A stretch of DNA of 64,000 nucleotides. It comes from Gymnopilus junonius. Its lineage: Eukaryota; Basidiomycota; Agaricomycetes; Agaricales; Galerinaceae. The stretch is taken from NCBI GenBank assembly GCA_015501075.1, contig JADNYJ010000098.1, positions 62,001 to 126,000 on the forward strand, read 5' to 3'. Numbering within the stretch: position 1 is the first letter of the stretch; the number at the start of each line of letters is the position of its first letter. Made by a program: the position numbers and the translations under genes. Positions 11,076 through 23,660 of this stretch are shown piece by piece. Under the pieces are notes generated by a model. That model was given only the letters and a program-made list of their open reading frames with translations. It did no database searches and was not told where the DNA came from.

Positions 11076-14000
11076 CTACTCAACGTCCGTATCTTCCTCG
11101 GACTCATCCTCAGTCAGCTCGACCACTTCCTCACTCACTCTTCCTTGCCCTTCAGAAGTCGAAGTATACCTACTATGCGAGCCCGTCAACGACATCGTCG
11201 AATTCTGCCGACTCAGCCCTAACGGTGCATCAGGCGAATTAACACCGCCACTAACACTCCTCACCATCTTCCCTGGACCACCAGCACCTGCACTTCCCAG
11301 CCCGAGCATATACATCGTCGAAGAAACCGTTCTACTTCTCGTTGCAGGTGCCATAGGACTAGTAGGTGATATCAGCCCATAGCCACCACCGAACCCTCCT
11401 AAGCCTGCACTCCCGTGGCCGCTTCCATTGACAACATTCCCAAAACTCGGCATTGGCACTTTGAGCCCGAGAGGAGCAAGAGGGTCCTTGGCTGGTTCAC
11501 TAGACCCTCCACCAAAGCCGAAAAAGCTAGACTTTCTTGGCCTCTGACTGTGGAAGCTCCCGGCCGAAGGAGAGTGTCTCAACCGCGGGCTCGTCATGAT
11601 GGCACCAAACGTCGATGATTGAGTTGTGGCTGCCGGGCTGGTAGGTCTTGAAGGAGGCCCCCGTATCCAGGAGGACCATCCCCCTGAATTGGTATTTTCA
11701 TTTTGGGAAACCAGATTTGACGCAGATGACGATGCTGGGTGCACACCGGCTGAGAGAGGGTCGGAGGATGGGTCAAAGACTTCCAGTGATTCGGGATCGT
11801 GAATGGCTCTTTTCAGAGCAGCAATGTCATGCTCCACATCTTCCAACTTTCTCGTAAATGCATCCCGCGCCTTACGGACTGCAGGGTCACTCCCAGAGAC
11901 AAATGCCTCTATCTGCTGTTCGACATCAGACTGAGTTGGTTCATGATCGTCTTCTCCGAATTTTACTCCATTTCCATTGGGTTTCATTGCCTGCTGCTCC
12001 TTGGCTGGTGCCAATGCTCCAGGGACAGATAATAGACTTCGTACCCTTTGCAAGCAATGCCTCGTCGCCAACGCGAATTTCCAACTCAACACGCGCATCT
12101 TCAGTATAATCGTCTAAACGGCCAGTGCAGCGTGAAGGACGTCGGAAGGTATCACCGAAGATTTCGATAAGGGAGTCGAAGTTGACAGAGACGCGAGCGA
12201 CGACGAAGATGACTGGTATCCGTATGGCGTAGCCGATCCCAAAGATGTTTTGAGACCTTCAAGAGCCAGATGACAATCACGGAAGGCGCGTTGTAAGTCG
12301 TCATATCGCTGCTAACGCGTGCGAGCTCTGCAAGGAGAGGACTGGGCGTCGAAGGCTTTGTTTCTTCCTTGGTTCAGGCCCGGGTATTGGGGGGTGGGTA
12401 GTGTGCAGGTGGTATAGGTGACGGGATGATGATGATGATGATGATGATGACACTGAAGCAGGACTCGATGGGAAAGATACCGCACTCGTCAGAGGTTTGT
12501 TGGTCTCCAGCGAATTGGATGTGAGGAGATTGAAGGTGCTGACTGGAGATCTACAGGAGAGGACGACGACTCAGAGAATTTTGCGTGGGTTCCGATACAA
12601 CTTTATGGATAACAACTGGAGCCGCCTCTACCACTTGTTGCTCGACAAGGATTGCGGGTGTTGACTCCGGAATATCCAGTTTAGATGATTGCGCTTGGTC
12701 ATCATCAGCATGTACAGGTGGGCCCTCGACGGCGACCTCCTGTGGTATGTCCTCAATGGAGGGCGCAGCTGATGATGAGGTAAGATCTGAACACTTGCAG
12801 GAACTGGAGGTGCGTTAGAAGTTTCTTGCTGAGCTTGGGTGACATAGCCTTGAGAGTCATTTCCGTGACATAGATAGGAATGACTTCCGTGGCAAGAGAT
12901 TCTGTGGGACCATGAAGTTCAGATTCTTCTGCGACATCTAAATCCGCAAAGCATCTATAGCTAACTCTGGTGGCAGTGAGTCAGCGTCACCGTGTTCAGA
13001 CAGTTGAGGAGGAACAGGAGGCGGGTTGAAAGGTAAAGATGTCGTAGTCGACGGCGGCGTTTTCTCTGGGACCTGCGGTGGCTTGTCGTCCACATCTAGG
13101 TGGCCATTTCCATTAGTGTTCATGTCCAACATCCCAGCGTCCATCATCTCAGCCATTTGTTTCTCCAGTACCATCCTCCTTTCAGTCTGGTCTTTCAGCT
13201 CGTCCAATAGATCCTGCAGGCCTCGCTGGACGACCAAAGCGCGCGCCTTGCCACTGGAAAGGGAAAGAGCGCTCTGTTCGTCAAGGATACCCTCGTCAAC
13301 GCCCTCCAGCAGTATCCGTGCATGTTGAGCCATATCCAACAAAGCATCGAGTTGGATGTCAGAAACCTTCTCCTTGTCACCAACCTTGCGAACTCGTCCC
13401 AGGAGCTCGTCTCCTCGCCTGACCCATCTCCGGAGACCCTCTATGACGCGTTCTTCGCGGCCGCCCATCTTGATGCGGAGCGCAACTTCACGGCGTCGAC
13501 CGAAGGTCTCTTTCATAATTTCACCACCCAATTCATCCAGTGCACTTCTTAAGCGTTCATTTTGGCTCTCCAGAGAGCGAAGTTGGACAGAAAGAATGTG
13601 GTTCTGAGAAGAAAGAGTTGAAACGGTGGCAGAATGTCGCGTTTGCAGGGTTTTCAAGGTGGTAAGGAGGTTGTTAGTCGAAGTTTGAGAGAATTGCCTA
13701 GATGTAAAATGTCAGGAACACTGAATAACATGGGTATAAGCAAAACGAAGGCGTACATGTATCGAGAGACCATTTTGGCTGCTGTTGAATCCTCAAGTCG
13801 GAGTTTCTGAAGTTCTGTTCTAGACTGGCTTAGCTCATTGAGCAGGGATTGGTTAACCTTCTTCTCTGCGTCCAGCTCGGCCTTGCAGATTTCTAACTGA
13901 GCAGTAAGCTTGTCAAGCTGGCCGTGAAGCTCCCCAGACTCGGCTCTAAATTCAGCGAAAATGGGCTCCAGGGATGATTCGCTCTCGCGTAAGGAAGATG

Positions 14001-14647
14001 CAAAATCTTTGGGCTTTTCAGTCTCCGCAGATGAGCGCGCAGCCTCCATTTCCCTCACAAGGGCTGCATACTCCTGCACCACGCCATCGGACATCTTCAG
14101 TTGTTCCTCCAACCGCCGGACTTTCAGCTCCAGATCTCGTTGCTTCGACAGACCCTCTTCTTCCCTCCCCCTAACCCGTGCTCCGAGTTCGTAAGCATTC
14201 TCTGCATTGGCGACAGCTTTCGCCGTCTGAGCCTGTGCACTGATGAGCTCAGTCGTTTTAGCAAGCAAAGCTTCTTCCGTCAAAGATAGCTTGTGAGAAA
14301 GGCGACGAAGTGAAAGCGTGAGCTCCTGGACCTGTCTTTGACCCTCATCTGGAGAAATTTGTGCGTTTGGATGAGGATTCGCTCGCAGCAATGCCAACTC
14401 CGACCTGAGTACATCATTTTCCCTTTCCAGATGGACAGCACGCTCATGTGAGCGGGCGACGTCCAACGAGTGCCTTTGTAGCTTCACAGCCGATGAATGG
14501 GCTTCTTCCTGAATTGTAAATCATGTTGAACGCTGGACAACACTGCGTAAACGAACACACACACAGTACCTGAAATTGAGCTACAGAAGCCCGGAGGCTT
14601 TGCAACTCAAGCAACAGTGGGTGCTCATCGACGATAATTTCGGGCAT
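11076..14647 (-). CDS. Long coiled-coil protein, frameshifted in the middle
   Basis: Start at 14647 (MPEIIVDEHPLLLELQSLRA), first intron after FQ, stop at 11076-11078. N-terminal part (about 14650-12950): nearly continuous heptad-rich coiled coil, with HERAVHLERENDVLRSELAL, LKVRRLEEQLKMSDG and LDKLTAQLEICKAELDAEKK. The middle part (12050-12960) is open only if several one-base indels are assumed; it reads as Ser/Pro-rich linker and then a helical block (RLDDYTEDARVELEIRVGDE). The C-terminal 300 residues are low complexity with Ser/Gly-rich runs (FFGFGGGSSEP, GLGGFGGGYG) and an acidic tail (ELTEDESEEDTDVE). I do not recognise the family; the layout suggests a cytoskeletal or vesicle-tethering scaffold, but that is only inference. 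The apparent indels mostly lie in short homopolymer runs, so either the assembly is locally poor or the gene has decayed. Confidence 0.6.
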
Positions 14648-15102
14648 CAAAGACGGAGCCCCAGGAGCTCAACGCCGTTCGTACTGGCGAGCAAGACTAT
14701 TTGACGTCGTAGCAGACAGCGAACAAGAATATCTGTGTTTGGTCCGTGCCAAACACCGGAGTGATGAGCCCGTTCCGACGATTCCGCGCAAACCCCAATT
14801 AGTGGCAGCCACAAAACTTTGTTAACTGCCTTTGCGGAACGTCTGCCGAGTCCACTTGACTTGCACTTGACCACCATGGGATCCGCGGACACGCCCTCTT
14901 TTAATAAGCCTGGGGGAGATAAAAGACTCTAATATCGTTCTATTCTTGTTCCAGCTCTTAACTGCTTCAGCTCGTCTGCAGACTCCTGTGTCGGCCCAAA
15001 AAGTATCATGCTTACTATGAAAGGTCCATTCACTGGTACTGACCCTCCTGCTTTCCATGACTAGCTCAAGTTACTGGTCTTTTGTGAAAGTTTTCCTCAC
15101 AA

Positions 15103-16817
15103 ATGTCACTTCCGCCACGGTTCGTAGACTTGAAGGCATCAATTGCTTCCTCGCATCCAGATTTCGAGCAGAACGCGACCCGTTCTTGGGGCGAGATATA
15201 CAAGAATTGAACAAGCTTGCACAAGTGACTAAGGAAGAAGGCTCGAACGTATGTCTTTCGCCTTCATGCCTCCTATCTTCTTGCTTGCTTATTTTGGGTT
15301 ATACAAGTATATTCCTCAAGTCAATTTCGCTGACTTGCATAATCTGACTTCGGAAGATATCGATAAAATTAAGAAAAGGGGCGCGGTAGTCATCAAGGAC
15401 GTTGTCCCCGATGAAGAGGCAGTCAAGTGGAAAGAAGCCTCTGAAAGAATTCGTTCGCGCCAATCCTACTGCGGAAGGTGAATAAAGTTGATATTCTGGA
15501 CTAATTTGTTAAAATATGACTCAATATCCTACCACACTATATAGGAATTCCAGAAAACGACAAACAGTTTTTCCTTCTTTAGTCAGTAAATCTCTCCTTA
15601 TACACGGTTCAATTCTCATCTCTGCATAACTAGTTGGACTAGGCCTCAAGTACAAGCGCGATCCCACCCAAACGTCCTTGCGGCCACAGTATTTCTTAAC
15701 AATCTCTATAGCGCAAAAGCCCAAGGCGATGCAACTTCTCTCGCAGGCGTCGACCTAAACGTTCCCTTGACTTATGCAGATAGATTTAGGATCCGAAAGC
15801 CAGGTTTGTCATGGGAATTCCATCCGCCTCATGTCGACGGTAAGTCGGCCTCCTTTTCCAGAAATATATCTGGACGGAGGTCCAGGCGTATCTTATCATT
15901 TAATTACGCAACCTATAGGTGGTGGGATTGAACGCTGGGAAGATTCAAACTTCAGACAATGTTTCGAGGACATCTTGAGAGGGAACTGGCGTAACCACAA
16001 CCCATTCGCACTTGAAACGCGCTTGAATGCTAGAACTTCCTTGTATGGACGGCCGAATCAAGCCACTGTCTTCAGGACGTTCCAAGGGTGGCTTGCTATG
16101 AGGTAATCACTCGTCTTCGTCTCTAATCATAATCTGACTGCGTCACCAGCGAAACAGCACCCACCCAAGGAACTCTGAAGGTCTTCCCTGACGTCATTTT
16201 ATCCAACGCCTACACGATTCTCAGACCTTTCTTCACACCTACTGTCCCTGTGGACTCTGAGAATATATACGAAGCAAAAAATTGGAAGTTTGGTATGCAA
16301 AGTAGCCCTTTGATTTCCACAGCTAACAAAATATGTATCTCATTAGACATTAGTAACCCAGACTTCCCAGGCATTCGTGCTCACGAAGGGGGGTTTTACG
16401 GGCCAAGGCCAACACCAGAGCTCCATCCCAACATGAGGCTGACTGAAACGATGATCTCGGTCCCTAAAGTCAACCCCGGTGATACCGTCTTTTGGCACTG
16501 TGATGTCGTCCACTCCGTCGAACACGAACATACTGGACAGGGCGATTCTGCAGGTATGTTTCATGGCGTATCATTTTAAACTAGTGAGATTTCTGACAAT
16601 GACGGACTGGGCAGTGATGTATATTCCAGCTGTCCCTTTGACACCGTCAAATGCAGCATATATCAAACGTCAAGTAGCCACCTTCTTGAAAGGCAAATGT
16701 CCGCCTGATATGCCTCAAGGGCCAGGTGAGGCGGATTTTATTGGCGTTGGGAAAGCGGAGGATGTTCTTAGCGAAGCAGGAAAGAGAGCCATGGGATTGG
16801 TAGATAGTGTCGCTTAA
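15103..16817 (+). CDS. DUF1479 family protein (YbiU/Gig2-like), copy 1
   Basis: Start ATG at 15103 (MSLPPRFVDLKASIASSHPD), stop at 16815-16817. Recognised by the DUF1479 pattern: SWGEIYKELNKLAQV, RGAVVIKDVVPDEEAVKWKE, WTRPQVQARSHPNVLAAT, DLNVPLTYADRFRIRKPG, WEFHPPHVDGG, IERWEDSNFRQCFEDIL, SLYGRPNQATVFRTFQGWL, VPKVNPGDTVFWHCDVVH, VMYIPAVPLTPSN. The HPPHVDG and WHCDVVH segments are the double-stranded beta-helix metal-site type, so a 2-oxoglutarate/Fe(II)-like fold is likely; the reaction is unknown. Introns close in frame at each step (for example after LL, HVDG, WLAM, WKF, DSA). Two one-base disruptions are needed: about 15196-15200 (ATATA, one base short) and about 15437-15440 (extra C). It is convergent with its paralogue on the other strand. 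Confidence 0.8.
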
Positions 16818-17028
16818 CCGTGGGTTGTATGCAGTCACCCTGCTTTTTGTCATTCTATTACTTATAAAGGGTCTCGTCTCCACACATGCTTTCGTTAAAG
16901 ACATGTAAGCTTACAAGCTGTATTAGGATCAGAATATATTGTTCTTTTTCAATAAGTCTTATCTTTCATATTAAAGCAAAATAGAACTTGAGCAAGCTTT
17001 AGGTACTGCAAATACGATGCTGTCGTGA

Positions 17029-18791
17029 TCATGCTACACTGTCTACTAAACCCATCGCCCTTTTACCAGCTTCACTAATAATATCCTCTAACCTCGCTAC
17101 ACCAACAAACTCCGCCTCGCCCAGTCCCTGAGGCATATCAGGCGGACATTTACCCTTCAAAAATGTGGCTGCCTGGCGTTCGACGTATTCTTGGTTGGTA
17201 GGTGTCAGAGGAACAGCTGGAATATAAATCACTATTCAAACATTATGGCCAGTTATTGACGATGAGCAAAAGGATATAAAAGCCAACCTGCTGAATCACC
17301 GCCTCCGGTATGCTCCTCCTCGACAGCATGGATAACGTCGCAATGCCAAAATACGGCGTCCCCGGGATGAACCTTTGGTACAGATGTCATGTTTTCTTCC
17401 AGTCTTAAATTTGGATGGAGCTCTGGCTTTGGTCTGGGGCCAATAAACCCACCGTCTCGAGGTATTATTCCAGGGAAGTCAGGGGCACTGATATCTGACG
17501 TAGGATAATATCCATGGTTAAAAAGTAAATGGGCGGCGCCTACATTAAAATCAAAACGAAAATGGCTTGCCGAATTTCCAATTTTTTCCATCATAAATCG
17601 AGTCCGATTCAATAGGAACAGTAGGAGTGAAGAACGGCCTCAGAATACAATACGCATTAGACAAAAGGACATCGGGGAAAACTTTCAAAGTCCCCTGAGT
17701 TGGTGCTGTTTCGCTAGGTCATTGCAGTCAACGGTGGGTCAGAACTGAGATACAGCGGCAACGTCATACCTTAAAGCCAGCCAACCCTGGAAGGTCCTAA
17801 ACACAGTCGCCTGACCTGGTCGTCCATAGAGCGAGCTCTTTGCATTCAGACGGAATTCAGCGCAAAAGGATCGTGTTTCCTCCAATTCCCGTTCAAAATG
17901 TCTTCGAAGCATCGTCTGAACTCTGAGTCTTCCCATCGCTCAATACCTCCTCCTATGATTTGAAAAAATTAGGCTCGGAGATATGTATAATATATAGAGA
18001 CACAGGCACACCGTCGACATGAGGCGGATGCAACTCCCAAGCCACGCCTGGCTTTCTGATTCTGAACCTATCGGCATAGCTGAGAGGTACATTCAAATCC
18101 ACGCCTTCCAAAGCAGACGCATCATCCTTGGATTTTGCGCTGTACAAGTTATTAAGCCAGGCAGTAGCGGCGAGAACGTTGGGATGCGACCGAGCTTGGA
18201 CTTGTGGCTTCGTCCAGCTAGAGCGCCGCAAGACAGGGGGTTAGTGATGAAGTTCTTGCGACAAAAAAAAACGAAGGCTTACAAAAGCGAGAAAAATTGC
18301 TTATCATCTCTGGGTAGACCTAATTCAATGTAACGATCATCAGTATAAATTCAATCACGGAAACACTTTACTAAGCGCCCTAAATTCCTCACCATCAACA
18401 TCAGGATTAATCTTCACAAACTCCTTCAACTCATCCTTCCACTTGGCAGCCTGCTCGTCAGGAACAATATCTTTAATTACAACCGTTCCCCTCCTCTTTA
18501 TCTTCTCCACCCCCTCAGGGCTTAATTTATGCAAGTCTGTGAAATTCACCTGAGGGACGTACTACACCAGACAACAAAACCTTTCGTCAGCACGATCTGA
18601 AGGGATACCTACAGTGTAAAGAAACTGAAAAAACAGTAGCTCACGTCAACACTATCAGTTTTGATGACCTTAGCCACCTCGTTTAGTTCCTGTAATATCT
18701 CACCCCACGATTGAATGGCATTAGCCTCAAAATCGGGGTAGGAAGCGGCGATGGAGGCTTTGATGTCTGCGAAGCGCGCTGGAAGAGCCAT
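17029..18791 (-). CDS. DUF1479 family protein (YbiU/Gig2-like), copy 2
   Basis: Start at 18791 (MALPARFADIKASIAASYPD), chosen by match with the paralogue's MSLPPRFVDLKASIASSHPD; a longer frame to 18845 is possible. Stop TGA at 17029-17031 after MGLVDSVA, the same C terminus as copy 1. The same segments follow in order: SWGEILQELNEVAKV, RGTVVIKDIVPDEQAAKWKD, WTKPQVQARSHPNVLAAT, WELHPPHVDG, RLNAKSSLYGRPGQATVFRT, HPGDAVFWHCDVIHAVEEEH, and PPDMPQGLGEAEFVGV. One apparent frameshift at about 17857 (one base missing beside a GAATTC) separates DPFAL from RLNAKSS; otherwise it is intact. The two copies face each other tail to tail with about 210 bp between their stops, so they arose by inverted duplication. 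Enzyme function unknown. Confidence 0.8.
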
Positions 18792-19648
18792 GGCGATGGT
18801 TGTAAAAAAGCTTGAGAAAATAGGGAAGAAACTTGGACGAAGCAAGGCTCAACACCTGGCAATCTAGAGGTAGAAGCCAGCTCAGACTCAGGATGCAGAA
18901 TCCAGATGCAGCTCTTATCAACTATCAGTAGAATGGTCAAATGAGTTCCATTCAAGTCACAAGTGGGATAATCAGGATATTCCTTCATCCAAAGTTCTTA
19001 CAGAGAAGCGTCAACGGGAGATACCAAGAACAGTCCAGCCTATCGGAGAAATAGTCTGGAGGCAGAGGAGCACTGTAAGTGCTCTCAATCGGACCGTCCT
19101 CCCGAAGATGTTGGGAAATTGACCACATCCAAACTTAATTCGCTCATCGGAACGCCATGAGTATGTCCAGTGACCAGCGGAACTGTGGAAGTAAAAACCA
19201 AAGGGAGTATGCGTCTGATATGTATATGACGTCGGCATTATACGAGACTTGATAACATATTGATTCTTGATCACATGAAGAGGCTTGAATTTAAGAAAGA
19301 GAGGGTACCAATGACGCGATATCAAGCGACTAGCCATAGGCTTGCAGTTCAGTCAAGGTGAAGTCCAAGTTGCGCACATAGCCATCATTCTCTCATCTCA
19401 CCTCGTCTTCCTCAACAAATCCCTTATTTTACCTAAATTTCAATCCAACAAATTAAAACGGGGTGTCAAAGTAAGTACACAGCTAAGCTAGGTAGTAAAA
19501 AGAAAGCAAATAGAGGGCAAAAGGACAAAGGGAAACATGACAAGTACGGTGTAGTAAGGAGGACTGAAGAAAACAAAGGAAAGATTTTCGTAAATCAATC
19601 AATCAGTCATCCAGTCAATCGAAACTCTTTCTTTCATGAAACTTTTCG
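18792..19648. other. Intergenic, DUF1479 promoter to tubulin 3' end
   Basis: Holds the copy-2 promoter and the 3' region of the tubulin gene. A 108-codon minus-strand frame (19011-19337) shows no recognisable motif and is not called. Confidence 0.4.
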
Positions 19649-22600
19649 TTATTGAGCCTCCTCCTCAGCGGCAACTTCTTCCTCCTGCTCATACTCGACA
19701 TCTTCATCCGCATCAGCTGTAGCTTCTTGGTACTAAACATCAAAGTTAATAATTAGCTTGGGATAAGTATAATTACGAGACGGAAGGAAAATTCTTGCCT
19801 GCTGATATTCGGCACTATATCAGATATATCAGCATCAAAATAAATTTAGACGAAGGAAAGAAAAGACTGAACGCACATGAGATCCAGGGTATTACTCTCC
19901 GACTCCGTAAACTCCATGATATCCATCCCTTCACCCGTGTACCAATGCAAGAACGCCCTCCTCTTGAACATGGCCGAGAACTAGAAATTTCAAAAGAGAC
20001 GCCATCCAATTGTCAGCCAACCGACCGACCAAACCATGTCATATGGGTCGAACGGAAACTCACACTATCCAACGTCCTCTTGAATAACTCCTGGATAGCG
20101 GTTGAATTGGACAGAGCAGTGGCGGACTATATCAAATCACACAAACAAAACAGAAAGAAGAAGAGAGAAAAAGCGAAAAGCTGAGCATCCACATAGCATC
20201 ACAACGATTAAATAAACAAAATACCTGTTTCTGACCAACAGGAGGAACGCGAACGAGGGACACAGAGACGTTATCAGGGATCCACCTGAAAGTAATAAGA
20301 AACATTCGTCAGCAACACAGCGTCTAGATTACAAACAGAAAAGGAGGTTGAAAAAAATGGACTGCGACTTACTCAACGAAATGTTGAGAATCCTTCGTCT
20401 GAAGGTCGTGCACGGCGACCTATGTAACCCAACCCAACCAAAAGCAATATACGGCAGGCAGCAAGGCGGGCATTAACCGAAGGGCGAAGGGCAGGCGACA
20501 GGCGAAGGACGGCAGGCAGAACGCAGTCGCAAAAAACAGTTCGCACAGTCGCAAAGTGCAAAGAGTGACGTATGCACAGGGTCGCAGCAAAGGCAACAAG
20601 GAAAAATCCAATCCAAAGAAACGTTGAGTGCCGATCCACACAAAAATAAAAAACGAGGAAGCATGAAGAACCCTCATGGAGGGGTACATACTTCAGCCTA
20701 AGCAAAAAAAACAACGAATGTCATCACGTTCTTACGCATAGAGGGGGTTATCGAGCAACTTACTTCTCTAGAAGAGATATCACCGCGGAAGATCGTGGCA
20801 GCCGTCAAGTACCGTCTGATTTGTCACATAGAAAGGCAAGGACAGGAAGGAAGAAGAGGGGAGACAAGGTTAGGCTGGTATGATGGAAATCAAATAATAA
20901 CGGGATAGACAAACCCAAATCTAGGATCGCAAGCGACAAGGAGGTTCTTGCGGTCAAATAACCTGAGCATGAGTAGGAGATAACAATAAGCCAACAAAAC
21001 AAGCAGTAGAAGTGACCATAGTGGAATGAGACAAACGCTTTCGTCAACTCGGACACAGAGTTCTTCTCAAAGTGCTTTGCTTTAGGGTCGAAGAATGGCG
21101 CGTAACTGGGCATCAAAAAGTGAAGCTGCACAGAGTACGATTAGCTCTAATGAATTTGATTTAAAAACGCCAAAAAGACAACATACACGAGGGAAAGGGA
21201 CCAGATTCATCCCGAGCTTGCGAAGGTCTCTGTCGTTTAATCATGGTATCAGCAAGACACGCAAACGACGGAAAAAATGAATATCACGAACCCGTTCAAT
21301 TGACCAGGGAACCGCAGACTTGTGCTAACACCACACATAACTTGGGCAATCAACTAAAAAGTTTACCGGGTCAACAAGGCAAAATCACAACCAAAACCAA
21401 TCAAGATGAACGCACGTTATTCAAGTCGGGGAACGTAGGACTTTTGACCTTCAATGTCCGAACAGAGATGTCATATCTAGAATATTACAGCAGTGATGTT
21501 AACGATTATTGTTAGCGCACCATGAGGCATGATTATCAGGAATGGATCTTACAAAGCTTCGTTATCGATACAAATCGTCAGATCACTGTTGTCCACGAGC
21601 TGATGAACCGAAAGCATGGCGTTGTAGGGCTAGAATCAAAACCTCAGCTCGACCAAGCCCCCAAGAAAATAGGACGACAGTTCAGCGAATTACCTCGACA
21701 ACAGTTTCCGACACCTAGAATGAAGAACAGACAGAGTACACTGTTAGTCAGACAGTTCCCCAACAAAGGCAACGCGTCGACAAGAAATGGATGTATGCAC
21801 GCACTTTTGGTGAAGGCAGAACGGAAAAAGTAGCCATCATCCGGTCTGGATACTCCTCCCTCAGCTTGCTGAGCATCAGACTTCCCAAACCGGCTCCGGT
21901 ACCTCCTCCGAGCGAGTGCAGGATCTGGAAACCTTGCAGCGCCTCGCAGCTTTCGGATTGTCTACGCACGATGTCCTTGATAAGAATGAATGTAGGGGTC
22001 AGACACAATAGCGCTGGAAAGACCTGTGAATAATGAGGGGACGTACGAGGATGGAATCCACCAGTTCTGCACCTTCCGTGTAATCTACGCGAAAATAATT
22101 TGGTCAGGAATTCGCTCTCACAAATACCTCCACGCGAGTGAAGTCCACTCACATCCTTTTGCCCAATTGTTCCCAGCCCCCGAATCCGACGTTAAGTACG
22201 TATCGGGACGAAACAGATCTCCAAGCGCGCCGCTACGAAGCTAAGCAGATATAAAACAAATACACATATGCCATCAGATCCCTGCGATCCCGTACGATAC
22301 CGAGTAAATCTCTCACTTTGTTGCACACGCCCGACTCCAAATCGACCTGCACACTCCTCGGAACGTAACGCGGCTTGCCAGCATGGTGAACTTCGTCAAA
22401 ATAGACTGAGGCCTGTCAGTAAATCAAATTCGAACCAAACATCAGATGGACACGTGGAATGGTGAGAGGGAGTAGGGTCAGTTACTCTTTGGAGCTGGAG
22501 AGGATCTGTGCCGTGATATGCCTGTAGAAAAGGGTTTGGTGAGCGACACGACGCGTTGTTTGGCGGCAACGCGTCTAGATGGTACGAGATAGGCGGTGTA

Positions 22601-22835
22601 AAGGGGATGACGCACGCCAGAATTGTCTAAGCCGTGCTCTGCGAGGAGCATTTGCCAGAACGCTTCGCCGACCTACATTCGAACTGGTAGGATGCCGAGG
22701 TTTGCATGCATAAAAAAGCGTACCTGGTTGCCAGCTTGCCCCACCTTTCCAAACGGCCTTAGTCACGCGTACATGCAATACAGTTGCCAGAGAGATACCC
22801 ACCTGGACATTGATAATCTCGCGCGACGAAGGCAT
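19649..22835 (-). CDS. Divergent beta-tubulin
   Basis: Start at 22835, stop TAA at 19649-19651 after the acidic tail [11 protein letters not shown]. Subunit of microtubules; binds GTP. Signatures in order across many short exons: [63 protein letters not shown] (the GTP-binding loop), [95 protein letters not shown]. The glycine-rich loop is intact and the tail is acidic as usual. It matches a second, divergent beta-tubulin type seen in basidiomycetes rather than the housekeeping one. Odd: the N terminus reads [11 protein letters not shown], so three residues separate Met from REI instead of the near-invariant MREI. No in-frame alternative start gives MREI. Confidence 0.92.
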
Positions 22836-23050
22836 CTTCAGTATTCAGAGTTCAGCGCTTTTCTTTCAGGTGTCTCAAAGAGAAGAAACGGGTAAATGCC
22901 AAAGCTTCAGGAAAAATGTGGGTGGTTCGAGAACAAGAGACAGGGACCGATGACGCTAATCCATTTTTATACAGGAAATTATTATTTCTGCTATCCTCGG
23001 AGGCCGGCCTCCGTATTTCGGAGATAAATCACGTTTTCTGGACGGAGATT

Positions 23051-23660
23051 GGCCGTTCGGAGCCATTCGGCCCTCCAAGCATGGCGGCTCCGGATCTGCG
23101 AGTCAGAAATAATTATTTGATTTTTCACGTCACGCCCGTCCCCGAATTGATGCTCTCTAAGCAGCCCATCCTTTCCCCCGTGTTCTTCCATGTTCCTGAC
23201 CTGGATCGCCTTCTCTCTCTCGTTTTTCTCTCGGTTGAGTCAGAAATCGTGATCAATGTCCGAAGACATCACTGCATAGGACTTCTAGACTTCTATGAAT
23301 CCGTCCTATGTACCAACTGCAGTGCACTTCATCACCCATCATCGACATCGGCAGTCAGGATCATGTAAATCTGTAACTCCGGATTACGACCCGACGTCTG
23401 GGCACTGGGCACTCAGCAGCGTGCTGGCTGCATGGCTTGCACTCGATAACCACGAGGCTCCAACTTACTCATGTCAGTAGACGGACAACTCAGGCTCTAG
23501 CGGTACTGCTCTGACTCACTCGTGTTGAACGCATGGCCCGAATTCTTGAACGCCGATCTCTAACCAACTGTGCACTGATATTTATTGATTTTGGGGACTG
23601 GACCTGCTGGTCGATTTATCGCCATCACCATCTTTACCTTTTTCATCTCGTTTGTTGGAG
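23051..23660. repeat. Degenerate direct repeat, copy A
   Basis: Shares with copy B (25139-25720) the ordered blocks: CATGGCG..CTCCGGATYTGCGAGTCA, a CCCCGAATNGATGCT block, a TTCTTCCATGTTCCTG block, TTCTCTCTCTC..TCTCTCG, GAGTCAGGAA-like, and a GATCTCTAAYCAAC block near 23562. An exact 18-mer TGCATGGCTTGCACTCGA occurs at 23430-23447 and again at 25617-25634, and a CTGGACC block follows. Identity is patchy with indels, so this is an old duplication or dispersed element. No coding potential seen. Confidence 0.5.

Noticed and set aside
19011..19337. 108-codon minus-strand frame between DUF1479 and tubulin
   Set aside because: No motif; sits in the expected promoter of DUF1479 copy 2.
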